Source: Calamus simplicifolius (taxonomy: Eukaryota; Streptophyta; Magnoliopsida; Arecales; Arecaceae). From it: DNA of 64,000 nt. The translations under genes were made by a program, and so were the position numbers. The stretch spans positions 389,064-453,063 of the forward strand of contig UESW01004772.1 in the NCBI GenBank assembly GCA_900491605.1, given 5' to 3'. Position 1 is the stretch's first letter; each line of letters begins with the position of its first letter. The notes beneath the pieces are model-generated. The model was given only the letters and a program-made list of their open reading frames with translations. It did no database searches and had not been told where the DNA came from. Shown one piece after another: positions 21,540-34,195 of the stretch.

Positions 21540-23083
21540 TCTAATAAATGGCTTGAGGCCATGAAATCCGAACTTGACTCCATGAAGGACATTAATGTAT
21601 GGACATTAGTTGACCCATCCGAAGGTATAAAACCCATAGGGTGTAAGTGGATTTTCAAGAGAAAAAGAGGCACAGACGGAAAGGTTGAGAACTATAAAGC
21701 ACGTCTGGTTGCTAAGGGGTATCGTCAACGTTATGGTATTGACTATGATGAAACATTTTCTTCCGTGGCAATGCTGAAATCCATTCAGATTATGCTAGCT
21801 ATAGCAGTACACTTCGATTATGAGATTTGACAGATGGATGTTAAAACCGCTTTTCTAAATGGTGATTTAGAAGAACAGGTGTATATGATACAACCTGAAG
21901 GTTTTATATCTAAAGATGAGTCTAAAGTGTGCAGGCTACAGAAGTCCATTTATGGACTTAAGCAAGCATCTAGGAGTTGGAACATACGATTTGATAAAGT
22001 GATCAAACCTTATGGCTTTATTAAAAATAAAGAAGAACCTTGCATTTATAAATGGGCTAATGATTCCGTTATTGTATTTCTTGTATTATATGTGGATGAT
22101 ATTCCCTTAATCAGGAATAATATCCCTGCATTACAAGGTATAAAGACATGGTTATCATCATAATTCTCCATGAAAGATCTGGGAGAAGCATCATACATCC
22201 TAGGGATGAAGATCTATAGAATAGATCTAAGAGGATGCTTGGTTTATCCCAATCTACGTACATTGACACAGTACTAAAGAGGTTTAGCATGGAGAATTCC
22301 AAGAAAGGCTATCTTCCGATAGGCCATGGAATTCATCTTTCTAAGAAGGATTGTCCGACAACTCCTAATGAATGAGAACGTATGAGTCGAATTCCATATG
22401 CTTCGGTAGTGGGATCGATTATGTACACCATAACATGTACAAGACCAGATGTGGCATACTCACTAGGAGTAGTGAGTAGATACCAATCTGATCCAGGAGA
22501 AAAATACTGGCAAGTTGTTAAGACAATCCTTAAGTATTTGAAATACTAAGGACCAATGGTTAGTCTATGGAGAGTCTAATTTAAAACTTGTTGGATATAC
22601 TGATTCCAGTTTCCAATCAGATCATGATGATAACAAAAGTGTATTGGGTTTCGTGTTTATCCTGAATGGTGGAGCTATTTGATGAAAAAGTTCCAAGCAA
22701 CATACAGTGACAGATTCAGTATACGAGGCAGAGTACATCGCTGCATCAGATGCTGTGAAAGAAGTTGTGTGACTGTGAAAGTTCATCTCTGGGCTTGGAG
22801 TAACACCTTTCATAGATGGACCAGTCCTGTTGTATAGTGACAGCACTGGTGCCATAGCTCAAGCAAAGGAACCACGAGCACATCAGCGCACCAAGCACAT
22901 ACTGCGCCGATTTCATCTTATTCGAGATATTGTAGATCGAGATGACATAAATCTTCAGAAGATTGATGAAAAGAAAAACCTAGGTGACCCATTTACTAAA
23001 GCACTCAGCATCAAGGAGTTTGACAACTATAAGTTAAAGATGGGTATTAGATACTGTAATGAGTGGCTTTTGGCTAAGTGGGA
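21540..23083 (+). pseudogene. copia-2 RT and RNase H, with nonsense codons
   Basis: RT reads KWLEAMKSELDSMKDINVWT, GCKWIFKRKRGTDGKVENYK, MDVKTAFLNGDLEEQVYM and FLVLYVDDIPLIRNN (YVDD active site). A TGA at 21828 splits the RT before MDVKTAF, another stop follows TWLSS at 22161, and RNase H (YTDSSFQSDHDDNKSVLGF, YEAEYIAASDAVKEVV, LLYSDSTGAIAQAKEP) contains TGA codons near 22681 and 22770 plus a frame break around 22230-22550. Several tgg-to-tga type changes fit cytosine deamination, as expected for methylated old elements. Non-functional. Confidence 0.88.
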
Positions 23084-23086
23084 GTT

Positions 23087-25106
23087 TGTTGGGAATTGTA
23101 TCCTAAAGTCAATCATTTGATGATTGTGCTAATGTAAATTATATAAATTGATATATTAATAAAATTTATTTGGTAGTTTATTCATTACAAGAACATCTTC
23201 TTAATACTCCTGATTGTAATGAAGCCCTTAGGATCTTTCTTCATGATAAAGGAGGATTTATCTTTGAAGGTCATCAAAAGGTTCGCGAACATATGATATA
23301 CTATGACAGGGCCATAGTACTATCAATTATAGGACATTGTATATCATATTTGTTGGTTGTCCTCTTAACCAAGGAGTGTAGAGACACTGGTATGACATAC
23401 AGGTGAAAGTGTAGGAGTACATTTCATCGAACATGACTCATTTCCGGATACTCTACTGTCAAGAGTTAATCCAAGAAGATATAGGTATAAGAATCCTTCA
23501 GACCTGAAGATCACAACCAGTGGCTTACAAGCAACTCATTGTACTTAGGTGCCGAACCACCTAAATTTATAATCGAGCTACGAAAGGTTACTGGGTGCAA
23601 TCAAGTACTTGTGGTAGTCAGTTATGGATCAAGATGGAATTTGACCTATCCCATTAAAAGAAAAATGCTTGTGTTTCAATTTAGCAATACCTTGGCCAAG
23701 GCACTTCATGTGAAAGTCACATGATCACTAAAATTGAAATCACTTTATGGATTTGCTATTTAGAGTTGACAGGCTCTTAAGCCATCCTTAGCATTTGTGG
23801 TCAAAAGGATGAATTATACGGTAACTATTTCTTAGGGTTCTTGGAGTTTGCTCGGCAACTCTTCGACCTATCCGGACGTCGGGTTCCATTGCTAGATGGG
23901 CACATCGATTAGTATAGAAAGTTATTTCTATGCTACCGACTTAGGTTCGAACCTAGAGAGTCACACGCATAGAAGTTTCCTAGAATGATCTGTTTGCTGA
24001 TCAACAATTGAGAATCGTATATGATTTAATTAATCAATTTGATTGATTGAATAATATCAATTGGGTTAAGTACAATTGAATAAGATTCAATTTGGTCTAA
24101 GTCTATTAGAAGGACTAGTCAATTTCAAATATTGATTTAAAATTAGACTTGATTTGTATTTAAATAGATTTAGGACTAGCCAAATTTGATTTGGGCTAGG
24201 ACCATGATCTATGTGGGTTCAGTCCAATAAATTCATATTAGCTTAAACCAAAAACTAAACCCAAACCTCTCGCATACTTCTGAGAGATTAAATTCACATA
24301 TAGAATTTAATGTCTTGCATTAATCTTCTCCAAACAATTTCGTCGGAATTCTAAAGTGTTAGAATTTATATGGAATAAATGCGCCTCTTTGTATTAACCA
24401 AGAGCTACGGTTCGATGACTCTTTGATTTTTACCGAACGTTGGAATTAACCAAGCGCTACGGTTCGATGACTCTTTAATTTTTTACCGAACATCGAAATT
24501 AACCAAGCGCTATGGTTCGGCGTCTCTTTGGTTTTCGCCAAGCAGCAAAATTCTAAATGTTAGAATTTAATGGGCTGGCTAAAAAGAGACTATAAATAGA
24601 GGACATCCCTCACCAGATTACACCGAAGAGAAAAACAACACACGATATGTCATGAATTGATTTTCTAAAGAACTAGAATAAAAATCCTGGTGATTCTGGT
24701 GCTAACGAAAGTTTGGAGGATCCTAGAAGAAGAATTCAAGTGGGAGAATTCAATATCAGCAAAGTTATTTTTCGCGAGCTAGCACTCCGGAAATCCGATC
24801 ATTCGGGGCTTTGCGTGGACGATACTAGAGGCCGGACGATCAAACGACTGTAGAGCATAAAAGGATTTACCAATTGCCTTTAAGGTAAGTGATATGATCC
24901 CTAGATTTTAAGGCATGCTTCAAGATAAGAAGTATGACTTCTTGCCTTGAAGATCAATACATGATCTTGATAGTTTTATTTATATGCATATTTTGGATCA
25001 ATCGATCCTATATACATGGCAAAGATATGATCTTGATGCATGTTAGATAGATTAGTATGTAATCTTTAAATTTCCGTATTGATAATTGTTATCAATTTTT
25101 AAAACA
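23087..25106 (+). repeat. 3' LTR of copia-2
   Basis: Starts TGTTGGGAATTGTATCC right after the polypurine tract. A TATA box lies at 24592-24599 (gactataaatagagg). A degenerate ~60-base unit repeats at 24400-24540 (taaccaagcgctacggttcg, three copies). The end at ...aaaaca (25106) is chosen because it gives a TG...CA LTR; there is no second LTR in the window to confirm it. Confidence 0.7.
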
Positions 25107-27660
25107 TGCATGCCTCGGAGATTGTTTCTCCCTTCAGTTGCCACTGTTGGCATTGGTGCAGCATCTTAAAGGCTTGGAGAGTATTGCATTAGCAGCATTT
25201 AAGCATCGAGGAGTTCGAGCAGGAGAATGCAAACTGGTCAAAACTTGAACCAGGGGCGGTGATCAAGGAAAAAAAATGATGGAGGCCAGAGCAGCAGGAG
25301 AGGTAGCGGTGATATGATGGCAACAATTGCAATGGAGAGTGCATGATCATTGGTGGAAGATCTCTGATTGGGTAGTGAGAAAGATGCCCTTATTTTTTAT
25401 TCTGGTTGCCTACGGTCTGTTGAAGGTAGAGGTGGTCAAAGGGGGTGCAATAGAAGAGGGGATTCATATGATCTTCGTAAAAACGACTGGGTCTTGAAAC
25501 GATATAGGCATCTTAAGAAAGTGGGGCGTTGCTAAAGTTTGGCTGAGAAGAGGAACAAAGTTTCTATTCTTCTTCTTCTCTGATTTCTTTTTTCTTTTTT
25601 CAAATATTTTTTCTTTTTTTTATGAATTTTCTCCCTTTTTTCCCTCTCTTTCTCTTTTGTTTTGAATTTTTTTTTGCTCTATTTTTTCAACCCCTTTTTT
25701 CTCTCTCTATCTCTGAACTAGGGTTTTTTGAGGATGGGAAAAAAACAAGAAACTTGTGGTGATGACTTTTTTTTTTTCAAACTAGTGTTTTGAAGATTGG
25801 AAAAAAACCAAAAAGAAAAATAAGGCAGCAAAAGAGATATAATCATCAAGTTTGGCTCTATTATTAAATTTGATGCTGGTAGATTTGGTCTTGATGCCAA
25901 ATCTGATGGAAGCAGATGGAACGAGTATAACTATTTCTCTTAGACTAGTTTCTTAAGGGTCTTCGATTCAGCATTATTGACCACTCTAAGAAAAGTTGTG
26001 GTCTTACAGCATTCAAGATAGAAACAATTTCAAACTAGGAGAAGAGAGTAATCTCTCATGATTTTATTACTCAAAACATTGATTCAATGGAATACACTCG
26101 GAGAGCAAAATTAGCCCACAACTCTTAATCAGTCTAGAACCAAAACATTTTCAAGAATTAGAGAATAGAATCATTAATTAATTTGACTTTAACAAAAATG
26201 AGACTCTAAAAAAAAAAAAAAGATAAACTAGGACTACTAAAGATAACAAAATAAGTAGTATCTTACAGAGATTAGAAACAAAATAAGACTCCTAAGAAGA
26301 CTCATAATAAAGTTTCTTTAAAAGCAAAAGCTTCTTTTATTTCTATCCTTTTTGGCTACATCAAAAACTCACAATAATTAAGTCTTACTTAAAATCCTTT
26401 TATATGAAACTAGTGGCCCACATGTGATTTTTCACTCCTATGAAAGTTGATGGTTGAAGGTTGATGTAGTCCACTTTTGTGATCAAGGCTTTTGACTTTA
26501 TTGGAGAATCAAAATTAGAGGATTAATTAAGTATTAATGAGTGTGAGCTATTTTATCTTAAAGATGGTAAATACATCTATCTTTGGCATTTTATCATTAC
26601 ATACTAATGTTTTATAAAAAAATTCAAACCATTCAGGTTTATTTATTTATTTATTATTTATTTAGAAAATACCATAAATATTTTAAATTAAAAGTATGAA
26701 GATTATTTATTTGTGGCTCTCAAAGTATAAAAATTATTTAATATATTACACGTATATTTTAAATAAAAAATTATATATGCATCTATTTGTATGGATGCAT
26801 TGTTATTTTAAAATTATGGATCAAGTATGATATATTCTTTTTGATCATGACATGTTTATCTTGAACATGGTGCTAAATTTTGATACATTGAAAATCATGT
26901 TTTTTTTTGGGTGGATATAAATATAGTACCTTTGATTGGTTGTATAATTGAGGAACTGGTTTGAAATGGATATTATGCTTGCTCTCTAATCTAACTATAA
27001 TTTAAATCTAGCTATTGAGATTGATCATTGGCCACACATTATTCAAAGCAAGTTTTCTTTTAGGCCTAGTCAGTTAGGGCTCATTGGTGGCACATGCTAC
27101 TTATCAACATGTTTTGTTTTTAAAAACTAATCTCTTTCAAGCTTAGCAAGTTAGGGATGATTTTTGATACATAATTGTTGACATATTTAATATATGTGAA
27201 CTAAAGCTAGCTTTGTTTTGGGCCTTGCTTGTAGGAACTAATCTCTCGCACATATTCATTTGTCAACATGTTTTAGCTTTAGGAGCTAATCTCTTTCAAG
27301 ACTTGTCATGAGACTTATCGTAATTATAGTTACCAAAAATTAGAAGAGGTAGATTTCAAATTAAAAGAGAAAATAGTTTACAAAGTTAATGCATTACTTA
27401 TTTGAAACTGATATTATATTTTGATATGCATGCTTTTGTGAAATTGTATCTTGCACTTGATAAGTTACTTTCTTTTATAATTGATAAATCGATTGCATGT
27501 AAATTCATATATTGTATGATTGATTTGCTTTATACAATTAGAGGCAGAGATTCCTTAGTTATTATTTCACATTATATCTTACTTATCTCTTTAGAACCAC
27601 AACATAGGTAGAATTGGCATGTAACAAGGATTCAATTGACTAGAATCTTTCTTGTACATA
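25107..27660. other. Host-like or unassigned sequence after copia-2
   Basis: 25138-25248 is a candidate short exon on the plus strand: polypyrimidine tract and cag acceptor, then an open frame of 36 codons with LPLLALVQHLKGLESIALAA, ending in TGA. No family was recognised. 25560-25830 is a T-rich low-complexity stretch. 25900-27660 is AT-rich with no ORF of interest; the phrase 'actaatctctttcaag' recurs at about 27125 and 27287, suggesting an old local duplication. Confidence 0.4.
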
Positions 27661-27723
27661 ACCGATATAGAACTAAATATTCAATAGTACGAGCTCTTGC
27701 TTATCTAAAGACTATTGCAACTC

Positions 27724-30700
27724 TCATGGCAAGATGGGTTTGAAAAGTATAGAGATGACTCGATCTTTAATTTCTGATCAGGTTTGCCATGTCCATCTCC
27801 ATATTGGTACATGCATTGAGAGATTCGAGGGATGTTTATGGCAATATTCTTCAAGTACTCTTCAAAAGAAGAATTAGCCATGCCAGCTCCATTTAATTTT
27901 TTCCAATTGGCATCGATCAGTTGTTTTATATATTCACGAGCCATAGTCTCCGTAACACCTTTCTCATGCATGTAGCACTAGATATATTTTGGTACATCAC
28001 CTCTCTTAAGCTCCGCCTATCAAATTGACATGAAAAAGGATAATAAGAACTAATTAACAGTTAATAATGAATACATGTTATTGATCTTTATTAATTGCTT
28101 GATTCCAATTTAGCTTTGCATACCGATGAAGTTTCCAAGTCATCGTAGAGTCGAGAAAGTATGCATGACTGGCGCATTGTGTCAGTGAAACTCAAAAAGG
28201 ATTCTAGAGCTTCCTTAGTTAAATCTTCACTCAAAGCGTATGCATGAGTAATGCCAAAGGCCCTGATATTGAAACCCAAGCATTGTCTAGATACTCCTCA
28301 AATGTTGGTGTATATCCTTGATGGTACCACTTCGCCTCTACTAGGTATGCTTTACATAAATCTGTCCACTGAATAAAGAAAAAAATTATTTATATGAAGT
28401 TGAGAGTTAAGGTACATGATGTGCAAAGAAGGTAGAGATGATTCATTACTTACTCCTTTCTTTAGACATGGAATGATGTCCAACCCCTTCACTTTTAAGA
28501 CTTTGTAGGCAGTATCATTGGTGGTATTAAAGAGTGCTAGAAAACATATCTTCATATACTCGGGAAGTTGTCTAATAGCACTTACTTCCCATCTGAAAAA
28601 ATCAATTGAAATACATGATATAGATAGTTTTGCATAAAAAAATATTATTAACTAAACGAAAGTGAAATATTAGCATCACCTGTCAACAACATCGGTAAAA
28701 AGCTGGAGTTCATCTAAGGTACCATAGACATCATAAATATCATCAATTGTTGATATGAGACAGTTTGCCTTCGACTGTGCTTCCCTATACATTCCTAGTT
28801 GTGGCTCAAAGGCCCAACCAATACTCAGAAATGATGCTCTACCAATATGTCTCTAGCGAATGGTAGCATTTGTGTAAGATTAAGATCGGTCCACCACCTA
28901 ATATCCACACCTTTGTATTAGGATATCTTCATCTTTATCCAATTGTAAGCACATTTGGCTGCTTGTAACTAGGACTGGTACATAGATGAAGGTAGAAATG
29001 TATAATAACTTGCATTTTAAATCACAAGTCATTGGACTTTTGCAAGTAAACTTGCAATGCATACAAAATTCATATAAAATATATAAAAAAATATGATGTT
29101 ATGTAGATTGATTTCTCTCATAAAAACATATATGTAAATTTCTTTATAGCAAATGGTTATTGCTTTGCATTACTATATCATGCCACAATGTCATATAATT
29201 ATAACAATATTAAAATTTATACTGATAGGATGTTATACATATAGATCTATATTTTTTTTCTATTTTTTAATTTTTTAGGAAAACAATTGCCACTTTTGGG
29301 ATTTGATCCTTGGAAACAAAACCTCCTGGTGGCCTATGCACCAAGAAGCTGCTTATTATAGGATCGAAGACCCGGTAAAACTAGTAGTATATAATATTAT
29401 GTACTTAATTAATGCTATAATCATTTTTAGATATGTTCTTAATACTACAATTAGATCTCATCAATCAAGGACAACATAGTTATAGAATAGTGTTCTAACT
29501 ATTGTATATTAACATGTCATTGCATGTTTATAAAGTTATCATTTTAATTTAACTTTATAAATAATTGCAGTGCATGGTGGACACTGAATAACATGAAACA
29601 AAACCTTGGATCAAATCATAACTGTGAACCACCCTGTCCTACATTAAGTTGTGTTGAGTAATCTTCACCTGGAGAGTTGTTTCAGTTCTCTTGTGTATAT
29701 GCTTTGGACCATGTTGAAGTCCAGCTTAGCAAACTCAAGCAGAATAAGATTTATGTTCTCTTGTTTCTGATATTCCTCTATGAACCACCTCGTATGCAAC
29801 CTTGACATCCTCCAGTTTAGTGGAAGCTCCATGGCATGGGCTACAAGGTCTCTATGACTCGGTTCTCGCGAGCTCTCCAGAAGATTTTTGAGGTATTTGG
29901 TTGAGAAGTCCCTGGCCTCATCCAGCATATCCTCTCCCTCCATAGCAAAATAAGAAGCCTCGTACAGACTCAAAATTGCTTTAGTTGGATGAGTACTGTG
30001 GCCGATCATGAAATTGCCCATATCATCTTTGAATTTTTTGAATATATCTGTAGTTCAGAAGCATGACTAACTTAGATACATAGCTATCATAAATGAATAG
30101 ACTGAAATGATGATGTTCCGATCCTCAGGCATCGTATTTTATTCCAGGTATGTAATATTTTTCTAAGTCTAGCTACATAATTAAGAATATATACAGCTGG
30201 CAACCATCCTGATCTGTCAGCTATACTTCATGATTAACTTCGGAATTAATCCTTTGTGATGTAAATGGTTCAAGAAAAAATAATAAAAGAAATGAAAATG
30301 CAAGAGGAGGGTACAACGCCCCAAGAAATAATTCAGGTATATATCTTTGCTCAGGTCTACCTATACCTGCCTTCCAAGATGGTGTAAAATAGCTTTAATT
30401 TGAAGCAAAATAGTCCTCATATATACTTGAAAAAAAAAATAAAAAAGAAGCGTGATAGCATAAAAATAAATACCTTGTGAAACACGAAAGCCATGTTCCC
30501 TTAGAAGCCTAAAGAGGAGTGACGTGGTATGAAGATCATTATTCACCAGTACCATAGCTGAGTTCTCTACTGATCCAGAAATGGACGCTAGCAGGTCCTT
30601 GATCTCCTCCTTGAAGTGATATGCCACCCCAAGCTGTTGAAGGGCATCAATGAGTTCAAGCTGATCCACAATTCCACTCGCCTCGTTGATCTGTCGCCTG

Positions 30701-31040
30701 ACATCGTTCTTCAACTCGTCAATCCTTGTGGCATTTTTCTCTTCCTCCTGCATGATATATAATAGCTATTTTAGTATGTTAATAGTTTTAAATTTCAAGT
30801 ACGCGCAAGAGGTCATGACAACAACGTACCACGGCATCACTCGTCAGTGACTGTATGTAGCTGTCGTTCCATAGGCTTTGCTGGTAATTGGCTGATCTTC
30901 GCAAAGGAGGAGCTTTGTTGGAGCAATGAATGCGTTGAGAAAGACGAACGCTGCTTGGAGTACTTCTGAAGGGCTGGAGCTCCTGCCGAGTGGTAGAATT
31001 GCGGGAAAGAAAGAAGGGAAAAGATGAATTAGAGCCATTA
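27724..31040 (-). pseudogene. Terpene synthase copy B, all seven exons, several lesions
   Basis: Terpene synthases ionise prenyl diphosphates into mono- or sesquiterpenes. Exons on the minus strand: 1, 31038-30830; 2, 30747-30474; 3, 30047-29669 (379 bp); 4, 28897-28680; 5, 28592-28454 (139 bp); 6, 28368-28124; 7, 28016-27724. All introns are GT-AG, and number and sizes fit class III plant TPS genes. Motifs: RRSANYQQSLW (RRx8W) after a serine-rich, transit-peptide-like N-terminus; RWWTDL; DDIYDVYGTLDEL (DDxxD); YDDLETSS (start of NSE/DTE); YGDGHGKPDQ near the end. RRx8W plus a transit peptide favours a plastid monoterpene synthase (TPS-b). Lesions: single-base losses just after the start codon, in exon 4 before SIGWAFEPQ, in exon 6 before HAYALSEDL and near the C-terminus, and a TAG in exon 7 before CYMHEKGV. 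Confidence 0.93.
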
Positions 31041-31227
31041 ATTTGGGTTGTTTGGTGCTTTAATTTGTGGTCTGCTGGGGTTTTCGATTTGGTTTTGTGC
31101 TTAATCAAAGAAGCTCAGAAGTTCGTCTTATATAGAGCTGAACCCTCCCCCAAACCCCCAACCGACACCCCACAACCCTCTCTCTCTCTAAATGTGATGC
31201 ATGTTTCTGCGACTGTTGCTTTGTCTC
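31041..31227 (-). promoter_or_regulatory. 5' flank of terpene synthase B up to the MITE
   Basis: About 190 bases between the presumed start codon and the inserted MITE. The minus strand reads gctctatataagacgaac at about 31133-31116; its TATATAAG is a candidate TATA box about 85-95 bases before the start. Confidence 0.45.
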
Positions 31228-31805
31228 AAAGTTGTCAATTTTATTTCGAATTATGTTTTGATTTAGCTTATTAAATAAAATATTTCGGTATAAAATCGTT
31301 TCGGTGCTTCGTTTCGGAATATATATATATATATATATAAAATATTTATTTATAATTCATATTCTTTATAAATAATAATAACAACATAAAAATAAAGAAT
31401 TTAAGTTTTTAAGAGTTTGAATATATATATATATATATATATGAAAAATTTATTCATAATTCATATTCTTTATAAGTAATAATAACAATATAAAAATAAA
31501 AAGTTTGAGTTTTTAAGAGATGCGGTCGTGGGGATAGGATAACTAGGATTTTTTTTGATATCATATATATATTTAAAAATAGTTCTGAAAGATTTAATAA
31601 TTCATAAATTGATTTTCGAAACATATTTTGCCGAAACAGCCGAAACATACCGAACCGGCCGAAAATGGCCGAAATACGCCAAAATGCACTGAAATGGTCG
31701 AAAAATTTTCTAAAACGAAACGTAGTGCTTATCTTTTCGGATAAGCTACCGAAACGAAACGTCTCGACCGAAACGGCTGAAACGAAACGAAATTGATAAC
31801 TTTAG
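31228..31805. mobile_element. MITE with ~20-bp inverted repeats upstream of terpene synthase B
   Basis: The left end aaagttgtcaattttatttcg and the right end read in reverse complement, taaagttatcaatttcgtttcg, match at about 18-19 of 21 positions. The flanks tttgtctc (31220-31227) and tttgactc (31806-31813) agree at 7 of 8, suggesting a hAT-like 8-bp target duplication. The interior has no ORF, AT runs at 31316-31340 and 31421-31441, and many cgaaac motifs in inverted orientation near both ends. Confidence 0.65.
31316..31441. repeat. Two AT dinucleotide runs inside the MITE
   Basis: (AT)n at 31316-31340 and at 31421-31441, in two similar ~100-base stretches with the shared phrase 'aatttattcataattcatattctttataa', so the MITE interior is partly duplicated. 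Confidence 0.8.
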
Positions 31806-31859
31806 TTTGACTCGTTTGGCCTAATAATATTTTATTTGAAGCATGCCAAATTTACATGG

Positions 31860-32225
31860 AAAAGTTTTTGTACATAGCCTCCTGGATAGCAAATTCTATA
31901 TGAACTGCATCACTCCTTTTTATTAGTCCATATGAATCCTACATGGCTTAATGTGATTGGACGAGACGGGATAGTAGAGCTGCGATCTTAAATTTTGAGT
32001 GTGACTTGCATTTAATTTTCTGTTCAATTTTTTTAAAAAAATTTATGTACAGACCAAAGATGGTGCAGCATATTTTCTGAATGAGTGTCATAATATTATT
32101 AATGGATACCTTCAAAATTTTAAAGTAACTGATTAGAAAGCATCAAGTTGCTAGAATTGTTTGTGTTACTAAATTACAAAATATCTTGCAATTTATACAT
32201 TTAGGACGAACATGAACCACATAAA
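31860..32225. repeat. Direct repeat, copy 1 (~350 bp)
   Basis: Shares with 32630-32995 the blocks 'tccatatgaatcctacatgg', 'gcgatcttaaattttgag', 'gtgacttgcatttaatt', 'ggataccttcaaaattttaaag', 'caagttgctagaattgtttg' and 'ttgcaatttatac'. No ORF. Confidence 0.85.
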
Positions 32226-32429
32226 TCTTAAAGAAATGCTTATGATCCAACTTGTGCCATGGGAAACGTGGAAGAATGGTAGGACCTTATGCCTCCATCC
32301 TTTAACCCTCTACCTCAACTCAACTAAACTCATCTAAGACTTTTTTTTCAACTATATTGGGTCGGCTACATGAATCTATTTTTTTACCATGCTCTATTTA
32401 AGATTACGTTAATATTTAAATTATAAATA

Positions 32430-32625
32430 GGTATGCTTGGAATAAATATTGTACTAGACATGGAAGCGTGAAAGAATGGTTTGACTTTATGCATGATTTG
32501 TCGCTTTAATTGTAGGAACATGATTTATCACGTGAAATGTCTGCCTTATGTTTGGAATAAATATTGTACTAGACATGGAAGCGTGAAAGAATGGTTGGAC
32601 TTTATGCATGATTTGAGCATGATTT
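32430..32625. repeat. Nested ~60-bp direct repeat
   Basis: 'ggaataaatattgtactaga' plus 'catggaagcgtgaaagaatgg' plus 'tttatgcatgatttg' occurs at 32439-32502 and again at 32552-32615. Confidence 0.85.
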
Positions 32626-32629
32626 ATCA

Positions 32630-32995
32630 CGTGAAAAATTTTTGTACACCGCCTTCTATGCAGTAAATTCTATGTGGACTGTATCATTCCTTTTTATTGG
32701 TCCATATGAATCCTACATGGCTTAACACAATGGGATAGCAAAGATGCGATCTTAAATTTTGAGCGTGACTTGCATTTAATTACTCGTTCAGCTTTTTTTA
32801 AAAATTTATGTGATGGTGTAGCACACATTTTTTGAATGAGTGTCGTAATTTTATTAATGGATACCTTCAAAATTTTAAAGTGACTGATTAGAAAGCATCA
32901 AATTTTGACTAGGACAAGTTGCTAGAATTGTTTGTGTTACTAAATTACAAAATATCTTGCAATTTATACATCTAGGACGAACATGAACCACACTC
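32630..32995. repeat. Direct repeat, copy 2 (~350 bp)
   Basis: Second copy of 31860-32225, with small deletions. A weaker third copy may be present at 33715-33850 (ccttcaaaattggaagcgactg). The origin of the unit is unknown. Confidence 0.85.
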
Positions 32996-34154
32996 TTCTA
33001 TAGGTCACACCCATCCTTCAATTGAAAAGAAAATGGCATGATCTAGCAGCACCTAATATGTTATTCTTTATTTTAGCTCAAAGCATGCTTGTCATTTAGA
33101 GACGTGGCCTTCTCCACCGCGGCAAGATAAGCTGCAACCATTCTCATGTGGTCCTCGCAGTAGTATGTAGATCCTGGCAATTTAGACGTGTGATGTGGAT
33201 TTTCACAGTGCCCGCGTAGAAATTCTTCCAACTGTCACCCTACGCCCTCTCGTCCTTCATTTGAAACTCGTGTCCGTCGTTATCGTTTCTTTTCCTTGAT
33301 AGAGTGGCCCAACGTCACTCGGTTTGGTACGAAAGATTTTAATTTTAACGATCATCGATCATATCTAATAATATATTATAAAAATAAAAAATTATCACAC
33401 ATGTAATGCTTTAAAATATTATAAGATAATACTATAGTAACATAATATTAATTACATATTAATAAATATATATATTAGGATTATAATTATATTAATATTA
33501 TATATTGTAATAAATAAATAAATAATATAATTAATAATATACTAAATAAGTTCATACATATAAATATTAAACTACCACATGATCTTAAAGAAATTCTTAT
33601 AATCAAATTCAGCCCTGGCATGATCCTGTTCCTTGAATATACAGAATGGATGGTTCTTCTGATCATAGCTATGACATTTTTGTTGATTTAAGATAATATT
33701 TATAATAAAATTTTATCAACAGCTAGACACCTTCAAAATTGGAAGCGACTGATTAAAACACAACAAAACTTGGTAATTAGGATAAGTTGATAGAAATATT
33801 GTTTGTCATGTTATCATCAAATTGTAAAAATTCTTGCAATTTTGAACCACATAAATATTAAAGCAAGGTTTGTGATTCAACTTGTGCCATGGGAAACGTG
33901 AAAGAATGGTACAACCTTATGCACCTTGCAATAATTGTATCGGAGATGGAAACGTGAAAGATGTCAAATTTCTCCCTCCAAAGACAAAACGCCACGTCAC
34001 TTCTGCTGTTGATAAACGGGATCGATGCATGCTTAGTTAATTGTTGCTGCTGTTTCTTTAGCTTGGCGTGTTTATTTGGTGCAATAATATTGCCAGTGAC
34101 GAATCTAATCTTTCGATTACATCCACAATGAAAAAATACAAAGCGGATGCACGC

Positions 34155-34195
<41 letters not shown>

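Larger units (their letters stand above)
21519..25106 (+). mobile_element. copia-2: 3' half of a second Ty1/copia element, with 3' LTR
   Basis: From RT onward only; gag, protease and integrase are absent. The element is fused at 21518/21519 to the cut gypsy LTR. It has RT, RNase H, a polypurine tract (aagtgggagt) and one LTR (23087 to about 25106). It differs clearly from copia-1 in sequence and LTR length. The missing 5' half is not elsewhere in the window. Confidence 0.88.

Noticed and set aside
27724..31040. Functional terpene synthase gene
   Set aside because: One in-frame TAG and four frame breaks are visible; without independent reads it cannot be called intact.
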